NCBI GenBank assembly: GCA_937928545.1
Contig: CALGJQ010000059.1
Span: 1 to 35,565, forward strand
Direction of reading: 5' to 3'
Origin: an uncultured Verrucomicrobiales bacterium
Lineage (GTDB): Bacteria > Verrucomicrobiota > Verrucomicrobiia > Verrucomicrobiales > Akkermansiaceae
Length of the DNA: 35,565 bases
Position numbers and translations under genes: made by a program. The notes under the pieces were generated by a model. It saw nothing but the letters and a program-made list of their open reading frames with translations, did not search any database and had not been told where the DNA came from. This document shows positions 8,026 to 16,985 of the stretch, piece after piece; the stretch's first letter is position 1; each line of letters opens with the position of its first letter.

Positions 8026-8110
8026 GGCCTAACTATTCGTCAAAAGGGACGATTTTTCCAGCTTGATTTTGGAGGGGCCGGAAAATTTGAGGTTTAGAAA
8101 GGGCGCGGCA

Positions 8111-9373
8111 TCATGTGTGGGTGAGTCCATTGAGGGTGCTTGTCCCGCTTGCAAAACGATCAGTCTCAAGTCCCATATGCTGAAGCTGGGAAACAAAGAG
8201 GTTCGCAAGCGGTGGGGCTTTCTCCTGTTCGAAGGCGAGATGTTGGCCGTGTTTGAAGTGGCCGCCGGCCGCAATGACGGGGAGATTGCTGTTATTGTGA
8301 CTCGAGGCGTTTCCGAGGTTTGAGCCTGAGAAGATCGCGGTTTGGTCGAGGAGGGTGTGGTCGCCTTCCTTCACTTCGTCGAGGCGAGTGAGGAATTTTG
8401 AGAAGAGACGCATCTCTTCAAGTTCGATGAGAGCGAGCTTCTCGATCTTCTTTTCGTCGCGACCGTGGTGGCTCAGGTTATGCCAATCTTCATCCACTCC
8501 TTGCAGATTAGGAACGTAGTTCCCACCCGCTCCGCAGAAGGTGATAAGGCGAGTGGAATCAGTGCGGAAGGCTAGGAAAATCAGATCGTAGAAAAGCTCC
8601 ATGCGTCCCACAAAGTCGCCTCGGTCTTCGATGTCGGTGGGCGGCTTTTGATCAACAGTCGGTTTCGGGAGTTGGGCCCACTTTTCTTGAATAACGAGGC
8701 GCTTTTCGAGCTCTCGCACGCTCGTCAGGTATTGATCGAGCGTCTGATGATCTTCGCGACCAAGCTTACGTGTGACGTCTTTGGTCTGCTCAAGTACGAG
8801 ATCCATAATACTTTGTCCATCTTCGATCTGACGCATTCGAGCTGCTTTCTGGTTCGCGTCCCCTTCCAGAAAGAGTTTCGCAAAAAGACGGGAAGGCTTG
8901 GTCTCAGGTGGAACACGCACTCCCGAGCGAGTGTAGCTGAGGCCAGTGTGATTCGCAGAAAGAGAAAGCGAGGGAACACGAGTGAGATGGCCAATTCGTT
9001 CAGCAGCTAATTGATCCAGCGAGATGGTGTTTCTGAAACTTGGCTGCCCGGGGTGCGCGGCGGCGGTCAGAAAGCTCTTTTCCGCCGAGTGGCCTCCATC
9101 AACATCGGGATGCATAAGGCCGGAGATGATCGTGAATTTTTTGCGGTGGGCTTGGAGAGGTTTGAGGTAAGGAGTGACATCGTAGTCGCGTCCTGATTTC
9201 TCGGGGATGAGGAAGGGGGTGTGAATGCCGAGGGGCGAGCAGATCGAAAGCATGCGGCGGATGTCGGGCTCCTTCTCCTTGGTGGATGCTCGCAAGGAAG
9301 TGGGGAGCATAGAATTGAGAAGCGGCAGGCCAAGAGTGATGCCGGAGGAGCGGAGGAAGTGACGGCGGTGCAT
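8111..9373 (-). CDS. DUF1552 protein, Tat-exported
   Basis: The 420-residue protein begins MHRRHFLRSSG, a twin-arginine signal followed by a hydrophobic stretch, so it should be exported folded. The body matches DUF1552: SPLGIHTPFLIPE, YLKPLQAHRKKFTIISGL, GHSAEKSFLT, SLDQLAAERIG and the C-terminal SGSNLGNASSHNNSNLPV. The fold resembles the alkaline phosphatase/DUF1501 group, but the reaction is not established. It lies 52 bases downstream of the DUF1592 gene on the same strand, the usual partner. Together they are thought to be a periplasmic oxidative system; the substrate is unknown. Confidence 0.92.
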   Translation of the reverse strand: MHRRHFLRSSGITLGLPLLNSMLPTSLRASTKEKEPDIRRMLSICSPLGIHTPFLIPEKSGRDYDVTPYLKPLQAHRKKFTIISGLMHPDVDGGHSAEKSFLTAAAHPGQPSFRNTISLDQLAAERIGHLTRVPSLSLSANHTGLSYTRSGVRVPPETKPSRLFAKLFLEGDANQKAARMRQIEDGQSIMDLVLEQTKDVTRKLGREDHQTLDQYLTSVRELEKRLVIQEKWAQLPKPTVDQKPPTDIEDRGDFVGRMELFYDLIFLAFRTDSTRLITFCGAGGNYVPNLQGVDEDWHNLSHHGRDEKKIEKLALIELEEMRLFSKFLTRLDEVKEGDHTLLDQTAIFSGSNLGNASSHNNSNLPVIAAGGHFKHGQHLAFEQEKAPPLANLFVSQLQHMGLETDRFASGTSTLNGLTHT

Positions 9374-9425
9374 CTGAATTTTGAATGGTGAGGAGTGAAT
9401 GGTGAATTCCGGGTGGTTGAGGGAA

Positions 9426-11768
9426 CTAACGGCGCAGGAGCATGTCTGTTTCGACGATCGCGTGGATGAGGGTTCTTAACTTGGGGTTGTCTTTGGTTTT
9501 TTGAAGGACTTTTTCTAAGGAGGGCCGGTCGGCGATCGTGAACGGGCGGCCGGAGGCGTAGGTGAGAAGGTTTTTGCTGAGGCTGGTGTGGATGAGATCA
9601 GGATCCTTGAGAAGGAGTTGGCGAAACTCGGCGAAGGTTTGGAAGCTCGTGCCATCTTTGAAGATACCATGTTGCTCGATGTCGGGGCCCTTGGTGTAGG
9701 GTTCACGTTTTGAAATTCTCGGACCGTCACCGAGGGAGCGATAAAAGCTCCGTTCGCCGCCAATGGGGTCGAAGAGTTCGAGCGCGAAGCCAAGGGGATC
9801 AATGTGATCGTGGCAGCGGGCGCAAGATTCGTCAGCGGTGTGTTTGGCGAGTTGGTCTCGGATAGAGACGGCACCGCGGATGTCAGGCTCGACCGCTGGG
9901 ATGCCAGTTGGCGGCGGTGGAACAGGACGGGAAAAGATCTGATCAAGAATCCACACTCCCCGCAAGACCGGCGAAGTGGTGGTTCCATTGGCAGTGACTT
10001 TTAGGATGCTGGCTTGTGTGAAGAGCCCGCCACGAATGGAATCATTTGGAATTTTGACAACTCGCGATTGTTCGTGGCCTCTCACTTTTGGGATCTTGTA
10101 ATGGCGAGCGAGACGCTCATTGAGAACCGTGAAATCGGAGTCGATGAAGTTTGAGATGGGGAGATCATTTTCGAGAAGGTGGCGGAAGAAGCCTTCGCTT
10201 TCTCGGACCATGGACTCCTGAAGAAGAGGGTCGAATTCGGGATAGAGTTTGCTGGAAGGTGAGGTGAATTCGATTTCACGAAGACCAAGCCATTGGCCGG
10301 TGAAGTTTTTGATGAAGCGTTCCCGCTTGGGTGACTTGAGCATACGATCGACTTGAGCGTGCCGGACTTTTGGGTCGCTCAGTTTTCCAGCGGCAGCGAG
10401 ATCTAGGAGTTCTTGATCTGGCATGGAGGACCAGAGGAAGTAGGAGAGCTTTGAGGCGATGGTGTAGTCGTCAGGTTCTTCCTCGCGGTTAAGAAGTAGA
10501 AACTGCGGCGAGCACAGAACAGCCGTGACGCCGGCACGCACGGCTTGCTCAAAGCTGCGATCATTTGAGAGGAGACCCAAGGTCAGTCGCACGAAGGGAT
10601 CGGCAACTTCTTTGGGAACGGGACGTCGGAAGGCCCGTGGGATGAGGCTTCGAATGATACGTTCGGCATCCACTTCAGGAGCCGAGGATTTGACATCGTG
10701 GATTTTAACATTCTTACGGTGGCGCATCCAAACTGGCGTGCCGGGCTCGAAGCTCAGAGTGTCGGTGTTGCCAAAAAGGGCCTGATGGTTTTTCGACGGG
10801 AAGGCTTGGTCGAGGGGGCCATGGGTTTCAGCCCAGATGACTCCGATGCCGGGTTGCTTCTCATGCTTATCACGCCAAGTGACATGCTCAGGATAAATCC
10901 AAGGGACAAGGTGGATCGTTTCCTGATCTTTAAAAGAGGCCTCGAACTCAATAATCCGCGGATTGTCTGGCGTGCCCGTGACATCGAACATACCCATGAA
11001 GCGCCGCTTGCCGGGACCAAAAAGCGGGCCGACGTAAATGGCCGCTGAGAGAGTCCGGTCGCCGGGATCGTGTGGCCAAACCGCAATGCGACAGCGGTAG
11101 ATGCCGTCTTCGATAGGATGGGCTTCGTCAATCCGGACGGGCGGCCAGCCGGGGGTGAATTTCACGAAGGAGTTGTGAGCTTTGATTACGCCACCTTTCT
11201 TATTCGCGATGGATTCTTTGTTGTCCTTATTGTCGATGACAGTGGCGCGGCGCGTTTGAGCTGGGAGAGGCGGGATTCGGCGGAAGGTGGACTCGAAAGC
11301 AAGGTCAGCCGCTTCGAGGTAGCGTTCCATGAGGATGGACGAGAGGCTCAGACCATCGGCGATGTTGTCGAAGCCCTGGACCTTGCCATCCTCAGGGAGA
11401 AGATCAGCAAGCTCGGCGTCGATGCCCAGGAGGTCATGAAGCGTGTTTTGGTATTCGACTCGGTTGAGACGCCGAAGGGCGATGGGAGCTTCGGTCTTTT
11501 TGAGAAGAGAGGCCGTGAGAGTCGCGATGGTTTTTTGAAGATCGGCCTGATCGGGGCGAGGCTCCTTTTTGGGAGGCATATCGCCATTCTCGAGAACTTC
11601 GAGAACCAGATTCCAATCGTCTGAGTCAAGCGAAAGGGTATCGAGGCGCAAATCACCCTTCTGTTTCTCGGGGCCGTGACACTTGATGCAGTGGTCTTTG
11701 AAAAAAGTTTCACCCGCATGACTCAGCGAAGTCAGGAGAAGGATAAAGATGAAACGGCCCAGTGGCAT
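9426..11768 (-). CDS. Planctomycete-type cytochrome c protein with DUF1587/1595/1592/1588/1585 domains
   Basis: The 780-residue exported protein has a signal peptide (to about HAG, residue 19) and then a heme c motif C27-IK-C30-H31. DUF1587 (RRLNRVEYQNTLHDLL, about residues 99-114) comes next, followed by DUF1595 and DUF1592 (SKLSYFLWSSMPDQELL). DUF1588 carries a second heme motif, C649-AR-C652-H653, followed by HIDPLGFALELFD, and DUF1585 ends the protein. This order is the standard one for the family in Planctomycetes, Verrucomicrobia, Acidobacteria and some myxobacteria. It is likely a periplasmic di-heme redox protein acting with the DUF1552 neighbour; the substrate is unknown. It is divergent from the FG-GAP gene. 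Confidence 0.93.
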   Translation of the reverse strand: MPLGRFIFILLLTSLSHAGETFFKDHCIKCHGPEKQKGDLRLDTLSLDSDDWNLVLEVLENGDMPPKKEPRPDQADLQKTIATLTASLLKKTEAPIALRRLNRVEYQNTLHDLLGIDAELADLLPEDGKVQGFDNIADGLSLSSILMERYLEAADLAFESTFRRIPPLPAQTRRATVIDNKDNKESIANKKGGVIKAHNSFVKFTPGWPPVRIDEAHPIEDGIYRCRIAVWPHDPGDRTLSAAIYVGPLFGPGKRRFMGMFDVTGTPDNPRIIEFEASFKDQETIHLVPWIYPEHVTWRDKHEKQPGIGVIWAETHGPLDQAFPSKNHQALFGNTDTLSFEPGTPVWMRHRKNVKIHDVKSSAPEVDAERIIRSLIPRAFRRPVPKEVADPFVRLTLGLLSNDRSFEQAVRAGVTAVLCSPQFLLLNREEEPDDYTIASKLSYFLWSSMPDQELLDLAAAGKLSDPKVRHAQVDRMLKSPKRERFIKNFTGQWLGLREIEFTSPSSKLYPEFDPLLQESMVRESEGFFRHLLENDLPISNFIDSDFTVLNERLARHYKIPKVRGHEQSRVVKIPNDSIRGGLFTQASILKVTANGTTTSPVLRGVWILDQIFSRPVPPPPTGIPAVEPDIRGAVSIRDQLAKHTADESCARCHDHIDPLGFALELFDPIGGERSFYRSLGDGPRISKREPYTKGPDIEQHGIFKDGTSFQTFAEFRQLLLKDPDLIHTSLSKNLLTYASGRPFTIADRPSLEKVLQKTKDNPKLRTLIHAIVETDMLLRR

Positions 11769-11837
11769 GAGACTATGACTCTATGGGAGATTGGAAATCT
11801 GTTCAATTGGAGAGTTTTTTATGATATCCGGGAGCTC

Positions 11838-12989
11838 ATGAAGTTCACTTCGCTTTCTGCCGTTCTAATTTTGCCATCGTTCGCTTTGCCGGGAGCGGTG
11901 TTTGAGGCAGAAGTGATCGATGATCAGATTACAGTAGGCTATGGCTTGGCAGTGGCTGATGTGGATGGCGACGGAAAGGTCGACATTTTGTTGGCCGATT
12001 CGAATCGGACGGTGGCTTATCGGAGTCCAGATTGGAAAATGCGGGAGCTGACGGGGAAATTGACTCCAAAAGATCATGTTTGCATTTGTGCGAAGGATTT
12101 AGATGGAGATAAGAAGGCCGAGATTGTGGTGGGAGCGGCATGGAATCCGGGAGATACGACAGAGAGTGGCGCGGTGCTATCGTTGAACGGATCGGCGGAT
12201 TGTTTTTCGAAGCGGGAGGTGACGGGCTTACATCGAGAGCCGACGGTGCATCGGATGCATTGGGTGGCAGAAAAAGGCGGGAAGAACTTCTTGGCAGTGC
12301 TCCCATTGCACGGACCTGGAAATGTGAAAGGCGAAGGAGAAGGAATCAATTTTTTGGGATATCGACCGGAGGAGGATTGGAGAACATTCTTAATCCATAA
12401 GGGATTTCATTTGGCGCACAACTTCGATCCGGTGGCTTGGGATGATTCGGGGAATGAGAGCATTTTGGTGGCGTGTAAGGAGGGCGTGCATTTGCTCTAT
12501 CCGGGAGGGAAAGAATCGTGGACAGCTCGGGCGATGACTGAAAAGGGTGCGGGTGAGGTGAGGCTGGGGACCTTGCCAAACGGGAAAAGGTTCATTGCCA
12601 CGATCGAGCCGATGCACGGAAATGAGGTGGTCATTAATCCTGAGGCCGAGAAGGGAAAGTGGTCACAGGAGCGCGTGGTGATTGATGATGGTTTGAAGCA
12701 AGGACACGCCTTGGTAGCGGGCGATTTTTTGGGGCTGGGATATGATCAGGTCGCGGCGGGTTGGCGGAAGGGATCAGGCGAAGGGAAGAAGGTGGGGATC
12801 CGGCTTTATGTGCCGACTGATGAGGCCGGTAAGATTTGGAAGCTGCATGCGGTGATCGATGACAATACGATGGCCTGTGAAGATATGAAGGCGGCAGACC
12901 TAGATGGAGACGGAGATTTAGACTTGGTCGCTGCAGGGCGTGCGACAAAAAACGTGGTGATCTATTGGAACAAAACGGGCGAGAAATAA
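11838..12989 (+). CDS. Secreted FG-GAP/VCBS repeat (beta-propeller) protein
   Basis: The mature start is the ATG at 11838, preceded by a good ribosome-binding site (ggag 4 bases upstream), giving a signal peptide MKFTSLSAVLILPSFALPG. An in-frame start about 160 bases upstream would run into the divergent DUF1592 gene and lacks this signal. The 383-residue product has calcium-binding loops of the FG-GAP type: DVDGDGKVDI, DLDGDKKAEI and DLDGDGDLDL. These point to a seven-bladed propeller. Such proteins are common next to DUF1592 genes and may bind glycans or partners; no catalytic residues are evident. Confidence 0.9.
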   Translation: MKFTSLSAVLILPSFALPGAVFEAEVIDDQITVGYGLAVADVDGDGKVDILLADSNRTVAYRSPDWKMRELTGKLTPKDHVCICAKDLDGDKKAEIVVGAAWNPGDTTESGAVLSLNGSADCFSKREVTGLHREPTVHRMHWVAEKGGKNFLAVLPLHGPGNVKGEGEGINFLGYRPEEDWRTFLIHKGFHLAHNFDPVAWDDSGNESILVACKEGVHLLYPGGKESWTARAMTEKGAGEVRLGTLPNGKRFIATIEPMHGNEVVINPEAEKGKWSQERVVIDDGLKQGHALVAGDFLGLGYDQVAAGWRKGSGEGKKVGIRLYVPTDEAGKIWKLHAVIDDNTMACEDMKAADLDGDGDLDLVAAGRATKNVVIYWNKTGEK

Positions 12990-13111
12990 GCTCCCTAGAG
13001 CTTGTTGCTTCTTTAGTGGGCGATAGAGTGACCCTTCGTTATGAACGAAAAAGCCTTCTATTAGATCGAACTCCGATAGTTTTATGAATATGGAAGCGTT
13101 TAACCTGAATC

Positions 13112-14542
13112 ATGAATCGTCGTCATCTTCTCCGCTCCTCGGCCTTTGCGGGCACTTACTGTCTTCTCTCCCCTTTTGCGAAGGCTGCTGGGGCTAATGG
13201 TGAAATCCGCGTCGTCGTCATCGGAGTCAAGGGTCGCGGCTCTAATCACATCAATGCCGTTCTTTCTCATAAAAAAGCCCGCTTAGTCGGTCTCTGTGAT
13301 ATCGATTCCGACCAGCTCGCACGCCGAGTGAAGGAAATGGACAAGCGTCATAAGCTGACCGGACTCAAAACCTACAGCGACTACCGCAAGGTTTGTGAGG
13401 ATCCCGAAGTCGATGCGGTTTGTATCGCGACCACCAATCACACCCATACCGTGATCGCGCTCACCGCAGCGGCGAATGGAAAGCATGCCTTCACTGAGAA
13501 ACCCGTTTCACACAATGTCTGGGAAGGGCAAAAGCTCGCGGAAGGGCAAGCCAAGTATGGCACTATCATCGCTCACGGCTTCCAACGCCGCTCCGAAACT
13601 TGCTGGGCGGAAGCCTTTGCTTGGTTGAAGGAGGGCAACCTTGGAAAGCTCACTCTCGCGCGTGGTTTCTGTTACAAGCCAAGAAAATCCATCGGTAAAG
13701 TCGCCGCTCCGGTTGAAGCGCCGAAAACAGTCGACTACGACCTATGGTCCGGTCCTCGAAAGCTTCTTCCGATTCACCGGAAACAATTCCACTACGATTG
13801 GCATTGGCAGTCCCCCTATGGCAATGGCGATCTTGGCAATCAAGGTCCCCACCAGCTCGATGTCTGCCGCTGGGCTCTCGGTGATCCCATGTCCCTCCCC
13901 CCTGCTATTCTGAGCATTGGTGGTCGCTACGGATATGATGACGATGGCGATACCGCAAACACCCAAATTCTCTACGTTGATCACAAACCTGCGCCGATTC
14001 TTTTTGAAGTACGAGGTTTACCAAAGAAGGATCTCAATTGGAAAAACGGCATGCCCGATTACCGTGGCTTAACGATTGGAAACGTCATCGAATACGAAGG
14101 TGGGTCTTTGCTCGGCGGTCACAGCTCAAGTTGTAAGATTGTTGATAAAGAGGGCAAGCTCGTCAAAGAATTCAAAGGAGGGCAGAACCACATTCACAAC
14201 TTCCTCAATGCCTGCCTCAGCGGAAAACAAGACCCCATGCACAACGCCGAAAATGGTCACCACTCTGCCGCGCTCGCACACATCGGGGCCCATGCGCTCA
14301 CGCTTGGGAAAGAGCTCCCAGCAGAACAAATCAAAGCCTCACTCTCGAAAACTCCGCAAGTGGGAGATGCCTTCGATCGAATGATGGAGCACTTCGAAGC
14401 GAACGGGATCGGCGCGACCAAGCCCGGACTCGGAGCTCCTCTCACGACCGACGGAAAGGCCTTCACCGGCGAATTTGCCGCGGCCGCAAACAAGCTGGAC
14501 CGCGAGCATTACCGTGAAGGGCACACCTTGCCCAACGCCTAG
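13112..14542 (+). CDS. Gfo/Idh/MocA-family NAD(P)-dependent oxidoreductase, Tat-exported
   Basis: The 476-residue protein begins with a twin-arginine signal (MNRRHLLRSSAFAG). A Rossmann domain follows (IRVVVIGVKGRGSNHI, then VGLCDID). The family catalytic lysine lies in FTEKPVSHN. The C-terminal half (NGDLGNQGPHQLDVCRWALG, residues about 232-251) is the GFO_IDH_MocA C-terminal and DUF4139-like substrate domain common in Verrucomicrobia. Such enzymes oxidise sugars or inositols, and exported versions are frequent in this phylum. The cofactor would have to be loaded before Tat export. It sits among secreted glycan enzymes; the sugar is unknown. Confidence 0.93.
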   Translation: MNRRHLLRSSAFAGTYCLLSPFAKAAGANGEIRVVVIGVKGRGSNHINAVLSHKKARLVGLCDIDSDQLARRVKEMDKRHKLTGLKTYSDYRKVCEDPEVDAVCIATTNHTHTVIALTAAANGKHAFTEKPVSHNVWEGQKLAEGQAKYGTIIAHGFQRRSETCWAEAFAWLKEGNLGKLTLARGFCYKPRKSIGKVAAPVEAPKTVDYDLWSGPRKLLPIHRKQFHYDWHWQSPYGNGDLGNQGPHQLDVCRWALGDPMSLPPAILSIGGRYGYDDDGDTANTQILYVDHKPAPILFEVRGLPKKDLNWKNGMPDYRGLTIGNVIEYEGGSLLGGHSSSCKIVDKEGKLVKEFKGGQNHIHNFLNACLSGKQDPMHNAENGHHSAALAHIGAHALTLGKELPAEQIKASLSKTPQVGDAFDRMMEHFEANGIGATKPGLGAPLTTDGKAFTGEFAAAANKLDREHYREGHTLPNA

Positions 14543-14569
14543 GACCCAAGCTTTCTTCCTCCAAATTCG

Positions 14570-16897
14570 CTACTTTACCGACTGGTATTCTTCAAAAAGC
14601 TCATCGAGTGACTTCTGAGTCATCACCTTCCATAAGGCCTCATTATAGCGACCTCTTCGACAGTCTTGTGAAATCGACATGAGCACTTGCGGCCCGTATT
14701 TTTTTTCAATCGATTGAAAAAAGGCCGCCGTCTCAGCTCCCCCACTTAACCCCTGACTCCGGTCAGGCTTGGCGGTAACATCTCCCAAAAGCAGCGATGT
14801 CATGCCCGTCCCAAACCAAAGGGGTGAAGAGGTGGTGTAATCCTGAATCTGAGGAATCAAACGTTTCCGCATCCAAGCCCGAGCTTCCTCGGCAGAAAGC
14901 TCTCCTGGCTCACCTTCCCGAACCTCAAAAGTGCGCGGAGTTCTTGCATCATGAGCCAAGCCCAAGCGCTCAGAAAGAGGCAGCCATTCCTCAAAAAAGG
15001 CGCGACGAAGAATCGCAATCTCGTCACGAAACTCGGGATGTTTCTCAAAACTCGCCTTGAAAGTCAGGGTGATGTTCTCGCCCGATAGAGGTAGTTTCAC
15101 CTGACGTTGCTCGGAAAAGGTCGGCAAAAGTAAGGGTTCACTCAAAACCACCTCATGAAGAACGAGAGGATCTTCTTGAGGACTAAACACCCGAATGCGG
15201 GCAAAACGTGTCCCGTTCGGAACCGTGACCGACGCCAGACCATCAAAAAACTCTGCGGCCGCATCCCACCTTTCTCCATCAGCTGATAAGTCGAGCACTC
15301 CATCAATCAAGATTCCCGTCGCATCGCCCCCCGCTCCTCCAGAACGCCCCGACGCCACAGAAATATCTCCTTCAATCGACCAAGGAAATTCTAAGGTCAG
15401 ATGATCGTCTTTTTTCAAAGCCCCCTCCGACCAAAAAAATGAATCGCGACGACCGTCAAAAACCATCTTGGCTCCATAGGTCTCGCGAGGAGTCATCGAA
15501 GTCGTAATCACCACCCCGCCAATCACTTCACCATTCGGTGGATCATAAGGAGCAGATGCCTGAACCCCTAAAGTCCGATAGCGCACAACCAGTTGATCCG
15601 CCCGAGTCCTAAACTCGTCGTAATTCCGACTCTGAAACGGCAACCACGTTGCCTCCGCAAAAGCCGCGATCCGAGGGAAGACGAGATACTGAAACTTTGC
15701 GATATCGGGAACGTAACGTGTCCGCAAATTCGCTTCGGCAATCTGGCCCATTCGCATGGCATAAACTTGGCGGAGAGAATTGAGACCCTCGTCAGCTCGT
15801 AACAGAGGATTCGCAAAAAGCTCGGCATCTTCTGGACGACTGTAGATCGAAAAATTCGTGCTCGAAACTCCCCGCGCCGAAAACAAGGTCTTCCCACTCT
15901 TCGCAAGCTCTTGCGTAAGCAAGGTATGAAAAGCTCCTCCACGACCATCCAAGCGGACATATTTCGAAGGGAAAACCGTCGCAAGTTCCGCAAAAAATTG
16001 CTCAAAAAACTCCAGCGCCTTCGCACTCATTTTTACTCCAACCGATCGCTCTTCCCAAGTCGCCGCAACCTTGACAGCCTCAGAACCCAGCTCCGGATAA
16101 GCCGCAATGAGCGCCGAAGCCCCCGTCACGAAAGTAAAGCAGGGCACCACTTCGATTCCACGCTTCTTGGCATACCCAACCAATTCTCGGAGATTTTCTT
16201 GGGTATAATATCCACCATATTCTGTGGAGTCACTCCCCGTCGGATCCGCCAAAGGAGGCGTAGACCTCCGCACACTTCCGACTTCATGAAGCTTTGGAAA
16301 CTTCAAGCTCTCCATTCGCCAGCCAGCATCGCCATTCAACTTAAGATGGAACTCATTGAGCTTATGAAATGAAAGCCAATCGATGATTCCCTTAAGCTCA
16401 TCGGTCGGAAAAAGATGCTGGCTCACATCGAGCTTAAAAACCCGCCTTTTTGTCTCTGGCCAATCTTCGATGCTTTGGCTTGGAACCATCACACGAGGAA
16501 ATGGTTTCGCCGCCACCGGTAACAACTGCGCAAAAGTCTGAGCACCATGCATCAGACCAGCAGGGTCACTTCCCTTAATCGTCACACCCTCGGGCTTGAT
16601 CTCGAGCTGGTAAGACTCCTCTTTCTCCATTTTGACGATCTCCAAGCGCACCGGACGCGGCATCTTGATTCTCCCCAATTTCGCCAGGTCCAAGGTGCGA
16701 TGCAAACATCCCGTCGTTTTCTGAAGAGCTGTCGTAATGACAAGAGCAGGAACCGCGTGATCAGACTTAGCAATCACCGTAGTCTGTGCATCCACTTGAA
16801 ATTCACCCTCCCCGAGCGTGATTTCACGAGGCATGGGAACAAGAGCCGCCCCTATGGGGAAGGACATCAGAGCAAAAAATAGGGCCATAAATCTCAT
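14570..16897 (-). CDS. GH20-like protein with a C-terminal BSP-like domain, catalytic motifs of both apparently lost
   Basis: This 775-residue exported protein (signal to about residue 18) has a GH20b N-terminal domain (EITLGEGEFQVDAQT, SDPAGLMHGAQTFAQLLP) and a GH20 barrel (FKLDVSQHLFPTDELKGIID, then FHKLNEFHLKLNGDAGWRM). A discoidin/F5-8C-like stretch at about 470-590 and a basic-secretory-protein-like domain at about 615-775 (ending KSLDELFEEYQ) follow. The usual GH20 catalytic GGDE is replaced by RLDGRGGAF (residues 315-323), and MPGH is replaced by FVTGA (256-260). The BSP zinc motif HExxH is also not seen where expected (about 665-690). It is probably a non-catalytic glycan-binding or structural protein. 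It is divergent from the SIAE gene. A strongly diverged but active enzyme cannot be ruled out. Confidence 0.8.
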   Translation of the reverse strand: MRFMALFFALMSFPIGAALVPMPREITLGEGEFQVDAQTTVIAKSDHAVPALVITTALQKTTGCLHRTLDLAKLGRIKMPRPVRLEIVKMEKEESYQLEIKPEGVTIKGSDPAGLMHGAQTFAQLLPVAAKPFPRVMVPSQSIEDWPETKRRVFKLDVSQHLFPTDELKGIIDWLSFHKLNEFHLKLNGDAGWRMESLKFPKLHEVGSVRRSTPPLADPTGSDSTEYGGYYTQENLRELVGYAKKRGIEVVPCFTFVTGASALIAAYPELGSEAVKVAATWEERSVGVKMSAKALEFFEQFFAELATVFPSKYVRLDGRGGAFHTLLTQELAKSGKTLFSARGVSSTNFSIYSRPEDAELFANPLLRADEGLNSLRQVYAMRMGQIAEANLRTRYVPDIAKFQYLVFPRIAAFAEATWLPFQSRNYDEFRTRADQLVVRYRTLGVQASAPYDPPNGEVIGGVVITTSMTPRETYGAKMVFDGRRDSFFWSEGALKKDDHLTLEFPWSIEGDISVASGRSGGAGGDATGILIDGVLDLSADGERWDAAAEFFDGLASVTVPNGTRFARIRVFSPQEDPLVLHEVVLSEPLLLPTFSEQRQVKLPLSGENITLTFKASFEKHPEFRDEIAILRRAFFEEWLPLSERLGLAHDARTPRTFEVREGEPGELSAEEARAWMRKRLIPQIQDYTTSSPLWFGTGMTSLLLGDVTAKPDRSQGLSGGAETAAFFQSIEKKYGPQVLMSISQDCRRGRYNEALWKVMTQKSLDELFEEYQSVK

Positions 16898-16985
16898 GCC
16901 CTTAAGATGATGCGCACTTTTCCGATGTGCAAGAAGACAAGCGGAAAGACCTTCGCCAAGTCCACCGTATAGAAAGGGTTAATTT

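Noticed and set aside
11676..11837. N-terminal extension of the FG-GAP protein
   Set aside because: It overlaps the divergent DUF1592 gene and has no signal peptide. The ATG at 11838 has both a ribosome-binding site and a signal peptide.
13035..13049. Hairpin ttcgtt-atg-aacgaa as a terminator
   Set aside because: No T-run follows on either strand, and it lies upstream of the next gene without clear context.
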